Source of the DNA: an uncultured Methanolobus sp.
GTDB lineage: Archaea; Halobacteriota; Methanosarcinia; Methanosarcinales; Methanosarcinaceae
NCBI RefSeq assembly: GCF_963665675.1
Contig: NZ_OY762426.1
Coordinates: forward strand, 434,001 to 498,000
Length of the DNA: 64,000 nt
Direction: 5' to 3'
A program made the translations under genes and the position numbers. Positions 28,420-39,000 of the stretch are shown here, one piece after another; within the stretch, counting starts at the first letter, position 1, and every line of letters begins with the position of its first letter. The notes beneath the pieces are model-generated. The model saw only the letters and a list, made by a program, of their open reading frames with translations. It did not search any database and was not told where the DNA came from.

Positions 28420-31400
28420 ATGAAACAAAACATGATCAAACACGGGATCATGATAAGCATGATCCTGCTACTGATGCTATCCCTTGTGGGCGTAGTTTCG
28501 GCGCATAACGTAACTGTCCCGTACAGCGGTGACAGCGGCAGTTCTTCTGTTAAGGACGTCCCTGCGGCGGACTTCACGGCAGATGTTACTTCAGGTACCG
28601 CTCCTTTCACTGTCAATTTTACAGACCAGTCCACAGGAGCTGCAAGCTGGTCCTGGGACTTTGACGGTGACGGAATTGAAGACTCTGCGGAGCAGAACCC
28701 GCAATATATATTCTATCCCGGAAACTATACCGTCAACCTGACGGTAAGCAATTCGGCGGGTTCCGACACCGAAAGTAAAGAAGATTATATCGGAGTTATC
28801 GGTCCGTACTCCACGGCTATGGCTAATGAGAACCCCGGCGCTCCCGATCCGGCAATACCTATGTATATCGGCCCTGAAGGCGACGGAAAATATGACACTT
28901 CCAGTGATGATAATATTAATTACAGGAATCCGATATTCGTTGCAAGACACACATCGGTCGTCGACTATTCACCCTCGGCTGAGATATCAGGAGGCACCCT
29001 TTCTCTTGGAGACCTGACCGAAGAGGAGATTGCTGCAGGTAAATCTCCGGGTGAGATCACCGTCTGGTTCGAAGCCCCGATATGCAATGGTAAGGGAACT
29101 GATTTCGTTTCAACTGAAAACGCATTCCTTGCCGATTCCACGGGTCTTCTCTTTGCTGAGCTTGGATATTTGGAGGTCTCTACCGACGGTGAATACTTTG
29201 CCCGGTTCCCGAGCGTATCCTATACTTCTGGAAGAGTCGGGGATTACGGAGGCATTGATTCTAGGAACGTATACAATCTTGTCGGAAAGCATGTCTCCAT
29301 GTATGGCAACTACTGGGGAACTCCGTTCGACCTGGACGACCTTGCAGACGACCCCGGCGTTCTTAACGGCTCTCTCGACCTGAACGAGATCAATTATGTA
29401 AGAGTCATCGATATTCCGGGGAGTGGCCACTTCAAAGATTCACTTGGCAACCCGATATACGATGCATGGCCCACCTGGGGCACCGGAGGCCTTGAGTTCG
29501 GCGGCATAGATGTGATTTATTGTCGGCCGGCTGCCAACTTCACGGCAGACGAGACCACGGGCTCCGGGTCCCTTACGGTGCAATTTACTGACATCTCTAC
29601 AGGGGGACCGACAACGTGGTTATGGGACTTTGGAGACGGTAACACTTCAAACGAACAAAACCCTGTGCATGCCTATACAACCGAAGGCACTTATACGGTC
29701 AGCCTGAAGGCTACAAATCAATTCGGCAATGATTCGGAGGTTAAGGATGGATACATAATAATTGATTATAAAGATCCAAGGAGCCCTGTTGTGGAGTTCA
29801 CCGCCGATCCGGTTTCCGGCGCTTTCCCGCTGACCGTTCAGTTTACTGATGCTTCGACCGGGGAGCCAACAGACTGGCTTTGGGACTTCGGAGACGGTAG
29901 CACCTCTACCGAACAAAATCCCCTGCATGTCTATGCAGATCCCGGAGTTTATGTGGTAAAACTTACCGCCATGAATGAATTCGGTAGTTCGTATCTGGTG
30001 AAAACGGATTATATCTCGTCCTATGGTATCCTTGCGGATACATCCTGGCCCAAATTCCGTATGGATGCAAAGAACTCCGGAATATCTCCCTACATAGGTC
30101 CCCAGACCAATAATACCGTCTGGAACATTACCACAGATGCATCATTCGGTTATTCAAGTTCTTTGTCGATAGGTTCTGACGGTACAATCTATTTTGGAGG
30201 TGGCTACTACGACTACAATGTCTATGCCATGAATCCTGATGGGACAGTTAAGTGGAATTACACTGTCGGGAAGTCGGTCTACAGTACAACGATCAGTTCT
30301 GACGGCACGATCTATTTCGGATGTACTGACAAGAATTGCTATGCTCTGAATCCCGACGGGACACTCAAATGGTCGTACACCACAGATAGCTATCTCGCTG
30401 CTTCTCCTGCCATAGGTTCCGACGGCACGATCTATTTCGGAGGTCAAAGTGACGGCACCGGCGGTACTGTCTATGCCATGAACCCCGACGGAACACTCAA
30501 ATGGTCGTACACTGACGAGGATGCTGGTGTCTCTCCTGCTTGTCCTGCCATCGGTTCCGATGGAACTATCTATGTACCTTTCCAAGACGGCACTGTCTGT
30601 GCCCTGAATCCCAACGGGACTGAAAAGTGGAATTTCAGTACTGGTGGCAGAATCGAGAGCAGTCCTGTGCTGGACTCGGACGATACCCTGTATGTAGGAA
30701 ACAGAGCCGGCAAGGTATTTGCAATAAATCCTGACGGGACTGAAAAGTGGAACTATGCAGTGGGAGGAGTGGTAGGTATGTTAGGTGGTTTCATGTATAG
30801 TTCGCCCATTGTCGGCACTGACGGTACTGTCTATATCGGAGCTTACGCACTGGGAAATTTCTATGCCTTGAATCCAAACGGAACACTCAAATGGAGTTGT
30901 ATCGACAACGGTGCTTTTAGCGGATCTCCGATCATAGATGCCAATGGCATTATCTATATCTGCAATAGAAATGATAAGACATTATATGCCATAAACCCGG
31001 ACGGTACGATTAAATGGACATACGCTACAGGTCCTTCGGTAACCTCTACACCTGCACTCAGTGAAGACGGGACTCTTTATATCGCGACTGATATAGTTTA
31101 CGATAGCCATGGCGATGTCATCGCCAACGGTGGAATATACGCCTTTTGCGACCCTGCCAAGCCTCCTGTAGCCAGCTTCATCTCCGACATAACCTCCGGC
31201 GATGTCCCGCTGCCCGTCAGCTTCACCGACACATCTGAACGTGCCGAAAGCTGGTCCTGGGACTTTGACAGCGATGGTGTTGTAGACTCCACGGAACAGA
31301 ACCCAAAGCATACCTATGTCACTCCGGGAACCTACACCGTCACTCTTACGGTAAGCAATACCGGTGGCAGTGACACCGTAGTTATTGGAGACTGCATCAC

Positions 31401-34400
31401 CGTGCTTGAAGCCCCAGCTTCCTCCCCGGCAGATGAAGATACCTGGTACCAGTTCATGAAGACCGCCGGACACACCGGGTACAGTGGCTCGGACGCACCC
31501 GACACCAACACCCTGCTCTGGAGAAGCAGCAAGTTAACTGATGACTTCACCCTTGTGCCCTCATCCTCTGTGGCCGTAGCAGACGGTAAGGTCTTTGCCA
31601 ATGCTATTATCGGCCCGGTCGACGAGGACGGGAACCCAGAAGACGGAGCTGTCGGCCAGTTAGTCGCCTTCAGCATGTATAATGGACGAGTATACTGGAA
31701 TACCACCATTGCAGTACCTGAACTGGGCTCATGGTCCTCTCCGGCCTATGACAATGGTTATGTCTTCACCTCTACTGGTGCAAACACCACCTGCATCAAT
31801 GCAAGCACAGGTGCCATCAAATGGATTTTCACCAATCCTTCTAACAGGGCTTCCTGTAATGGCGGGCCTGTAATCGCAGAGGGCAAAGTCCTGTGCAGTG
31901 ACTGGGACGGTCTTCATTATTACTGTCTCGATGAAGCCACAGGTACCAAACTGTGGAATTATACAGTTGACAGCAGTGGTAGCTACACCCAGGGAACTCC
32001 GGCTATCAGCGACGGGAAGATAATTCTCACAAGCTGGACAGACATTTATTGTCTCGACATGGATGGCAATCTGTTGTGGACAAAAACAAGTCCTTCCTTA
32101 GGCAACATCTGTGGTTCTCCATCGATTGCAGGGGAGTTGTTCTACCTGACTACCTATAACTTCGGTAGCGACGACTATCCGGCCCTGTTTGCCTTCTATC
32201 TTGAAAACGGCACTCTGGCATGGAATTCCACTATTCAGAGGAGTGATTCTACCCCTACCATCGTGGACGGTTATCTGTATGTAAGCGGTGGAGCCTACGT
32301 TTACTCTGAAAGCCAGACCTACTGCTTCGATGCATTGAACGGTACTCTAATCTGGAATACCACCAAATCTGACGACGGAGTAGGTGACTGGACATGTTCC
32401 ATTGCAGTGGCTGATGGTAAGGCTTTTGTGGGCAAGTCCGCAGGTTCTTCCTTTGGCCATACCGGTCTCTATGCCCTGAATACCGCCACCGGCAAGGAAG
32501 TCTGGCATAGTGATTATGCCGGTGATTCTCCTGCCATTGCGGCAGATACGGTTTTCTCAATTGGCAAGGAGTCAGATGGTGTGTCATATCTGTATGCTTT
32601 TAAGGATGACAAATCAGCGACCCCTGTTGCGGATTTCTCTGCCGATGTGACTGAAGGAATAGGACCTCTGACAGTGCAGTTTAACGATCTTTCCACAGGT
32701 GCCGAAAGCTGGGCATGGGACTTTGACAATGACGGTGTGGTAGACTCCAACAAACCAAATCCACAGTTCATCTATACGGAGAAGGGTACACATTCTGTGA
32801 AACTCACAGTTACCAACTCAGCAGGAAGTAGTTCCGAACTGAAGGTAGATTATATCAGTGTAACCTATCCGTCCCCGGATTTCATAGCAAATGTAACTGA
32901 AGGAACTGCTCCTCTAACTCTGGAGTTCACTGGAAATGTTTCCGGTTTGGCTCCTGAGTACCAGAACATGTGGTCCTGGGATGTGGATGGTGACGGAATA
33001 TATGATTACTCGCCGAATTTCAGCATAACCCACACCTACACAGAACCCGGCACTTACACCGTAATTGCAAAATACGATGGCTGGACACCGAATGTGAAGA
33101 CCGACTACATAACTGTGCTTTCACCGATGCCTGTTGCTAAATTCTCTGCAGATGTGGTCTCAGGGACTGCACCGCTTACTGTCAACTTCACCGACCAGTC
33201 CACAGATGCTGCAAACTGGTCATGGGACTTCAACTGTGATGGAGTTGTAGATTCCACAGAGCAGAATCCGCAGTATACTTATACATCAGCCGGAGAATAT
33301 TCAGTAAATCTAACGGTGACAAACTCCTATGGCAGCGACTTTGAAATGAAGACAGACTACATCACAGTCAGCAGTGGAGGAAGTGCAGGGGATGCACCAG
33401 TTGCCGACTTCTCTGCGGATGTCACCTCAGGAGAGGCATCGTTAACCGTTTGCTTCACCGACACCTCCACAGATGCTGAAAGCTGGTCATGGGACTTTGA
33501 CGGTGACGGAGTTGCCGACTCCATCGAGCAGAACCCGCAGTTCACCTATAACGAGGCAGGTAGTTTCACCGTAACCCTCACTGTAGGCAACTCCGCAGGT
33601 GATGCTACCGAAACGAAGACAGGTTACATCACCGTGGGTGAATCCGTGGAAGGCTGGACTTCTTTCCAGAAAGACACCTCCAACAGCGGAATCACAGCCA
33701 ATGCAGGTCCCATTATCTCCCCGGATCTGAATAATTCCTGGAACGTATTCACCCATGCCAGTTCAAGCTCCGGTATCGACACAGTACCCCTTGTGGTGAA
33801 TGATTCTGTTTATGTCTTCACCACCGGAGGTCATGTTCTAGCCTTCAACCACACCACAGGTACCCTGAAGTGGGAAAGTATCATTCCTGAATGTTCTGGG
33901 TTCCAGGTAGCTAACCCCGCCTACGGTAACGACAAACTTTTCGTACCCACAGCCGACTCCCGGATATTCGCCTTTGACGCTTTGACCGGAAAAGAATTGT
34001 GGAACGATTCGGTGGAAACAAACAGTGAGTACGGTCAGCTTAACACTCCCGTCATCTATGACAATGGAAGGATCTACTTCGGTCAGTGGGTGTCCTATGG
34101 AAGTCCGGGCAAGTACTACTGCTACACCGAAGACGGCATCGAGGTCTGGAACAGGGACTGTACTCACGGGAACAAAGGCTACTACTGGGCCGGTGCGACC
34201 GTAATAAATGACTACCTAATCTTCGGCGGAGATGACGGGTACCTGATCTCACTTTACAAAACCAATGGCAGCCTTGTTGACGAGCTTGACACTGATGCAG
34301 GTATGATCCGCTCCAGTGTTGTTTATGAGGAGGAGAGCGGACGGCTGTTCACTTCTACAAAGAACGGCTATTGTATCAGTATTAAAGTGAATTCCGACGG

Positions 34401-35481
34401 AACATTCAATGCTTCTTCCCTGCTGAAGAGCAACGCTTTAGGTCTGCAATCAACCTCCACTCCTGTCATTTACAATGGGCGTGTGTATCTGGGTTCAGGC
34501 AATTCCCAGGCCTCCGGTCCGTTCCTGTGTCTCAACAGTACGGATCTGGTGGAAATCTGGCGGTTTACGGGCACCAATGGTGGTATCCAGTCTTCACCTG
34601 TGATATCCACGGCCTATGACGATGGTGACGGAGAAGTATACATTTACTTCACTACCAACACTGATTCCGGAAGATTGTACTGCCTGAAGGACACTGCTAC
34701 CAATTACCAGATGGATTCTGAGGAATGGTACTTTGAGCCTGAAAGTGAAAAGAACGAGTATACTCTTCAGGGTGTGGCGTTGGTTGACGGTTGGCTGTAC
34801 TATGGCAATGATGCAGGATACTTATTCGGGTTGAAAGCGGAAAGTAATGGCTCGGTTCCCGATTCTCCGGTTATTTCCTTCAATTCTGAATCCACCTCTG
34901 TCATCGAGGGCCAGACCATCGAGATCGTTGTCAGTATAGACTATCTGCCTGATGGCCTTTCAGGCTATTATCTTACCATGGACATCGATGACCCGGCAAT
35001 TGCCGAGATAGTGGGCATCGAGTATCCTGACTGGGCAACACTCAATGATAACTCATCCCTACCCGGCACTTCTATCTACATGAAGGCAGCCGACCTGTAC
35101 AGGACTGTGGATGCAGGAGCTGAGGATGTTGTACTTGCTACCCTCACCGTAGCAGGTAAAGAACCGGGAAGCGCCAACTTCACCCTGGATATCAGCAGAC
35201 TGGAGAACGACATAGGTTCCCAGATCAATGCTACACTTGAGATTGGAACCCTCGAGGTCACCAGAACACCGATCCCAGGTCAGACCGCTTCTCCCCGTGA
35301 CCTTGACGGAGACGGACTCTACGAAGACCTCACAGGCGACGGTGTCTGCAGTTTCGTGGACGTAGAAGTACTATTCTACCAGATGGACTGGATAGAGGCA
35401 AACATGCCATCAAAGGTTGATTACAACGGCAATGGCAGGGTTGACTTCGATGATGTGGTAGCCCTGTTCGATATGGTGTGA
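28420..35481 (+). CDS. Giant surface protein 4: PKD/PQQ mosaic with cohesin-like domain and dockerin
   Basis: A 2353-aa protein, start ATG 28420 (the frame is open from 28390) after GAAGG. The signal peptide matches the other paralogues, but the Ig-like domain is absent. Order: PKD (about 49), FENGF-type domain (129-365), PKD (370, 459), PQQ propeller (542-910; blades 'SDGTIYFG...ALNPDGTLKW'), PKD (917), second PQQ propeller (1007-1400) resembling the first propeller of the 1082-aa protein, four PKD (1403, 1486, 1571, 1660), third PQQ propeller (1745-2145) resembling the second propeller of that protein, cohesin-like domain (2150), dockerin (2294). No LRR. The centre has been swapped while the 5' and 3' ends were kept. 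Diagnostic C-terminal sites: VGIEYP, NDIGSQ, PGQTAS. Likely a long surface fibre or sheath protein. Confidence 0.86.
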   Translation: MKQNMIKHGIMISMILLLMLSLVGVVSAHNVTVPYSGDSGSSSVKDVPAADFTADVTSGTAPFTVNFTDQSTGAASWSWDFDGDGIEDSAEQNPQYIFYPGNYTVNLTVSNSAGSDTESKEDYIGVIGPYSTAMANENPGAPDPAIPMYIGPEGDGKYDTSSDDNINYRNPIFVARHTSVVDYSPSAEISGGTLSLGDLTEEEIAAGKSPGEITVWFEAPICNGKGTDFVSTENAFLADSTGLLFAELGYLEVSTDGEYFARFPSVSYTSGRVGDYGGIDSRNVYNLVGKHVSMYGNYWGTPFDLDDLADDPGVLNGSLDLNEINYVRVIDIPGSGHFKDSLGNPIYDAWPTWGTGGLEFGGIDVIYCRPAANFTADETTGSGSLTVQFTDISTGGPTTWLWDFGDGNTSNEQNPVHAYTTEGTYTVSLKATNQFGNDSEVKDGYIIIDYKDPRSPVVEFTADPVSGAFPLTVQFTDASTGEPTDWLWDFGDGSTSTEQNPLHVYADPGVYVVKLTAMNEFGSSYLVKTDYISSYGILADTSWPKFRMDAKNSGISPYIGPQTNNTVWNITTDASFGYSSSLSIGSDGTIYFGGGYYDYNVYAMNPDGTVKWNYTVGKSVYSTTISSDGTIYFGCTDKNCYALNPDGTLKWSYTTDSYLAASPAIGSDGTIYFGGQSDGTGGTVYAMNPDGTLKWSYTDEDAGVSPACPAIGSDGTIYVPFQDGTVCALNPNGTEKWNFSTGGRIESSPVLDSDDTLYVGNRAGKVFAINPDGTEKWNYAVGGVVGMLGGFMYSSPIVGTDGTVYIGAYALGNFYALNPNGTLKWSCIDNGAFSGSPIIDANGIIYICNRNDKTLYAINPDGTIKWTYATGPSVTSTPALSEDGTLYIATDIVYDSHGDVIANGGIYAFCDPAKPPVASFISDITSGDVPLPVSFTDTSERAESWSWDFDSDGVVDSTEQNPKHTYVTPGTYTVTLTVSNTGGSDTVVIGDCITVLEAPASSPADEDTWYQFMKTAGHTGYSGSDAPDTNTLLWRSSKLTDDFTLVPSSSVAVADGKVFANAIIGPVDEDGNPEDGAVGQLVAFSMYNGRVYWNTTIAVPELGSWSSPAYDNGYVFTSTGANTTCINASTGAIKWIFTNPSNRASCNGGPVIAEGKVLCSDWDGLHYYCLDEATGTKLWNYTVDSSGSYTQGTPAISDGKIILTSWTDIYCLDMDGNLLWTKTSPSLGNICGSPSIAGELFYLTTYNFGSDDYPALFAFYLENGTLAWNSTIQRSDSTPTIVDGYLYVSGGAYVYSESQTYCFDALNGTLIWNTTKSDDGVGDWTCSIAVADGKAFVGKSAGSSFGHTGLYALNTATGKEVWHSDYAGDSPAIAADTVFSIGKESDGVSYLYAFKDDKSATPVADFSADVTEGIGPLTVQFNDLSTGAESWAWDFDNDGVVDSNKPNPQFIYTEKGTHSVKLTVTNSAGSSSELKVDYISVTYPSPDFIANVTEGTAPLTLEFTGNVSGLAPEYQNMWSWDVDGDGIYDYSPNFSITHTYTEPGTYTVIAKYDGWTPNVKTDYITVLSPMPVAKFSADVVSGTAPLTVNFTDQSTDAANWSWDFNCDGVVDSTEQNPQYTYTSAGEYSVNLTVTNSYGSDFEMKTDYITVSSGGSAGDAPVADFSADVTSGEASLTVCFTDTSTDAESWSWDFDGDGVADSIEQNPQFTYNEAGSFTVTLTVGNSAGDATETKTGYITVGESVEGWTSFQKDTSNSGITANAGPIISPDLNNSWNVFTHASSSSGIDTVPLVVNDSVYVFTTGGHVLAFNHTTGTLKWESIIPECSGFQVANPAYGNDKLFVPTADSRIFAFDALTGKELWNDSVETNSEYGQLNTPVIYDNGRIYFGQWVSYGSPGKYYCYTEDGIEVWNRDCTHGNKGYYWAGATVINDYLIFGGDDGYLISLYKTNGSLVDELDTDAGMIRSSVVYEEESGRLFTSTKNGYCISIKVNSDGTFNASSLLKSNALGLQSTSTPVIYNGRVYLGSGNSQASGPFLCLNSTDLVEIWRFTGTNGGIQSSPVISTAYDDGDGEVYIYFTTNTDSGRLYCLKDTATNYQMDSEEWYFEPESEKNEYTLQGVALVDGWLYYGNDAGYLFGLKAESNGSVPDSPVISFNSESTSVIEGQTIEIVVSIDYLPDGLSGYYLTMDIDDPAIAEIVGIEYPDWATLNDNSSLPGTSIYMKAADLYRTVDAGAEDVVLATLTVAGKEPGSANFTLDISRLENDIGSQINATLEIGTLEVTRTPIPGQTASPRDLDGDGLYEDLTGDGVCSFVDVEVLFYQMDWIEANMPSKVDYNGNGRVDFDDVVALFDMV

Positions 35482-35516
35482 GGTGAAGAAACAGGAATAT
35501 AAACAGATTGGAGCAC

Positions 35517-35575
35517 GAGTCAGGAAAAAAGGAATGGATATTACTTCCTTTTCCTGACTCTCTCCTGATTTTTTT
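35517..35575 (+). terminator. Hairpin plus T-run after giant gene 4
   Basis: GAGTCAGGAAAA at 35517 pairs with TTTTCCTGACTC ending at 35560; seven T at 35569-35575. It lies within trailer cassette 4 (35482-35630), which is one base shorter than the other copies. Confidence 0.78.
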
Positions 35576-35630
35576 ACTTGTGGCAGATTAAGCATCTGAA
35601 GTAAAAAACGTCTTTAACGAGGTGATTACA

Positions 35631-35807
35631 TTGAAAATATCAATCATTTTACTGAGTTTGGTATTGCTCGTTTCGTCAGCAATGCGGGAGAAACAACAAA
35701 TAACAGACTTAATGAGTTCGATAAATGTACCGGAAACAGGTGCACTGGTCACCATCAGCAATGCCATTGACAACTACAATGTATGGATTCACTCCCAACT
35801 GATGTAA
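35631..35807 (+). CDS. 58-aa secreted peptide with PETG/YNxW tail, second intact copy
   Basis: TTG start after GAGGTGAT, the same length and reading as the ORF at 22494 (offset 13,137 bp): signal peptide, a short linker (MREKQQITDLMSSIN), then the PETGALVTIS...YNVW tail. The two copies differ by only a couple of bases. It may be a functional microprotein or a co-duplicated remnant. Confidence 0.45.
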   Translation: MKISIILLSLVLLVSSAMREKQQITDLMSSINVPETGALVTISNAIDNYNVWIHSQLM

Positions 35808-35817
35808 TTACGTTCAT

Positions 35818-36045
35818 GGCAGCAACTCAGAGTTGCTGCCTGATTATTTAGTCTCAGAAAAAAAAAGCGAAGATATGTGAGAACAGGATAGGAAAGGCTA
35901 AAGGGAAAGATATTTTCCATTTCCTTCTTCCCTTTTCTTCCTCTGATCTATACCTGTTCTCTGAATTTCCCGCAGAAAGAGACTCTTACTGCAGCAATGT
36001 TTTGTTGTTGCCGTAATGCTATATTAAATATACGAAGGGTACGAT
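35818..36045 (+). repeat. Leader cassette 5, before giant gene 5
   Basis: A 228-bp copy: hairpin 35818-35840, long inverted repeat 35879-35961, GCAGCAA/TTGTTGC hairpin near 35993, then CTATATTAAATATACGAAGG before the ATG. It reads the same as the cassette at 22681. Confidence 0.78.
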
Positions 36046-39000
36046 ATGAAACAAAACATAATCAAACACGGGATCATGGTAAGCATGGTCCTGTTGCTGA
36101 TGCTATCCCTTGTGGGCATAGTTTCGGCGCATAATGTAACGATTAGCAGAACAATAACACCAAGCACTGTCAATACAGGTGAATCTTTTGATGTAATCAT
36201 CGACCTCAATCTCACAGGCACCCTTGGTGGCAGCAATATGGCCACGGTAACGGAAAAATATTCCAAGACCGACTGGACTATCAGCAATATCACCGCAGAT
36301 ACAGCTTTCGCGGAGTACATAAACGGTACTCCGGGTATGTACCAGTGGGGTACTGGAATGAGTTCACTGCCACTAGGTAGTTACCAGATATCCTACACAA
36401 TGACTGTGCCATCCGATGAAACCTCTGGTGATTACACTATTGAAGGTTATTATGAGGATGTTGATCATTCTGATGACGATGATCTTTCAGATCCGAAGGT
36501 CCTTACTACAGGTGATAGCATTGTGACTATCGACGGGGGCGTTCTCAATATTTATTCAACGGCAATGGGAAATACTAATCCCGGAGCGCCTGATCCTGGA
36601 ATTCCAGGATTTGTAGGCCCCAACGGTGATGGTAAGACCGAGTTAGGTACTGTGAACCCTATATTTGTGACCTGGGCCAGCACGGTCATGGACTACTCTC
36701 CAGCTGACCAGGCTATAGGGGCAGGGTTTTCCGATCCGGGCAGGACTCTTGGGCCTGTGACCTGCGATAATTTCGACATTGTCAGCCTGGGAGATCTCAA
36801 TCAAGATCAGATTAATGCAGGTGAACTACCGGGATCCATAACCCTTGGATTCGCCTTCCCTATTGCTGACGGCAACGGACCGGACCTGGCGGTTTTTGAG
36901 AATGGCTTTGGTATGGACACAATATTCGCCGAGTTAGGTTATGTGGAGGTATCAACTGACGGCGTTATCTTCGCGCGCTTCCCCTCGATATCCCGGACCT
37001 CTGGGCCAGTAGGCGGATATGGGAATATAGACCCCACCGGAGTATACAACCTGGCAGGCAAGCACGCCAATGCTTATGGAGATTCCTGGGGCACACCCTT
37101 CGACCTGAGCACCCTTGCACAGGCACCCCAAGTGCTTAATGGGAGCGTAGACCTTAATTCCATTAATTATGTCCGCATAGTGGATATTCCGGGCAGCGGG
37201 GATTTCAAGGACTCCTTGGGCAATCCCATCTATGATGGCTGGCTGACTTTTGGTTCAGGCGGATTAGACCTGGAAGCTGTTGGCGTCATCAATATTGGTG
37301 CGGTTAGTGTACCGGTGGTGAACTTCACCGCTGACGTGACCTATGGGACTGCACCGCTTACGGTACAATTCAATGATGTGAGCAACGGTGTAATAGTTGA
37401 CTATGCCTGGGATTTTGATAATGATGGGATTATAGACTCAACCTCACAGAACCCTGAGTTCACCTATGAGACTGCCGGTACATACACTGTCTCACTGACA
37501 GTATCCAATCCCGGTGGATCGACCACCGAAACCAAGGCAGATTACATCGTCTCCGTCCTGCCGGACTCACCGGTAGCCGATTTCTCCGTTGATGTAACTA
37601 GCGGTTCCGTTCCGCTGACTGTGCAGTTCACTGACCTTACTACCAACAAACCAGTCAGTTGGGCCTGGGACTTCGAGTCTGATGGCATAATCGACTCACA
37701 CGAGCAGAATCCCTCCTGGACATATGATGCCGCTGGTAACTATACAGTGACTCTGACCGCCTCTAACCTGGCGGCTTCTGATACTGTCACCAGGGTTAAT
37801 CTGACTTCGGTTGTCAATTTACCACCGATGGCTGATTTCTCAGCTGATCCGTTGGTCACTTTAATAGGACACAGTGTGCAATTCACTGACCTGTCTACAA
37901 ACTCTCCGACCTTCTGGCAGTGGGACTTCAACAATGACGGTGTAGTTGACAGTACGATGCAGAATCCGAACTACACATATACTACCGCAGGAACATACAC
38001 TGTCAATTTTACAGTGAGCAATTCTGCAGGAAGTGGTGATAAAGTTAAGAGTGACTACATCATCGTGAGGCAGCAGGCTTCTCCGGCCAGTAATTTTACC
38101 TACACCAGTGACGGCAGCTCTATAACCATCACTAAATACGTAGGCCCGGATGGTATTGTCATAATACCCGCAAAGATCGAGGGATTACCGGTGACTACTA
38201 TCGGTGCCGGTGCATTCTCAGATTGCTCAGGTCTGACCACATTGAGCATCCCTGACAGCGTCACCACCATCGGTGACAGCGCGTTCTCAGATTGTTCCGG
38301 TCTGACCACATTGAACATCCCGGACAACGTCAACAGTATTGGCAATTATGTGTTCCAGGGTTGCTCAGGTCTGACCACATTGAACATCCCGAACAACGTC
38401 AACAGTATTGGTATTTATATGTTCCAGGGTTGCTCAGGTCTGACCACATTGAGCATCCCGGAGAATGTCACTTCCATCGGTACCAGGGCATTCAAAGATT
38501 GCTCAGGTCTGACCACATTGAACATCCCGAACAACGTCACTAGCATTGGCAACGGCGCGTTTTCAGATTGCTTCGGTCTTACCACATTGAACATCGGCAG
38601 CGGGGTTACGTACATAGGCAGTTCTGCTTTCTCCGGTTGTTCAGGTCTGGCTGCACTTGAGGTAGATGCCGACAACAGTGTGTTCGCGAGTGTCGACGGG
38701 GTCTTGTATGACAAGGGTCTCAAAACGCTGCTACAATGTCCCTTTGGAAAAAACGGTTCTGTCACCATCCCCGGTAGCGTTACCAGAATCGACGACTTTG
38801 CATTCAGTGACTGCACCAACCTTGTCTCTTTGACCATTCCGGATAGTGTAACCAACATCGGTACCAATGCGTTACGTGACTGCACCAACCTTACCTCGTT
38901 GACCATAGGAAACAGTGTAACCAGCATCGGTAATTTTGCGTTCATGGGGTGCTCTGCACTGACAACTGTGACCATTCCGGACAGCGTAACCAGTATCAGT

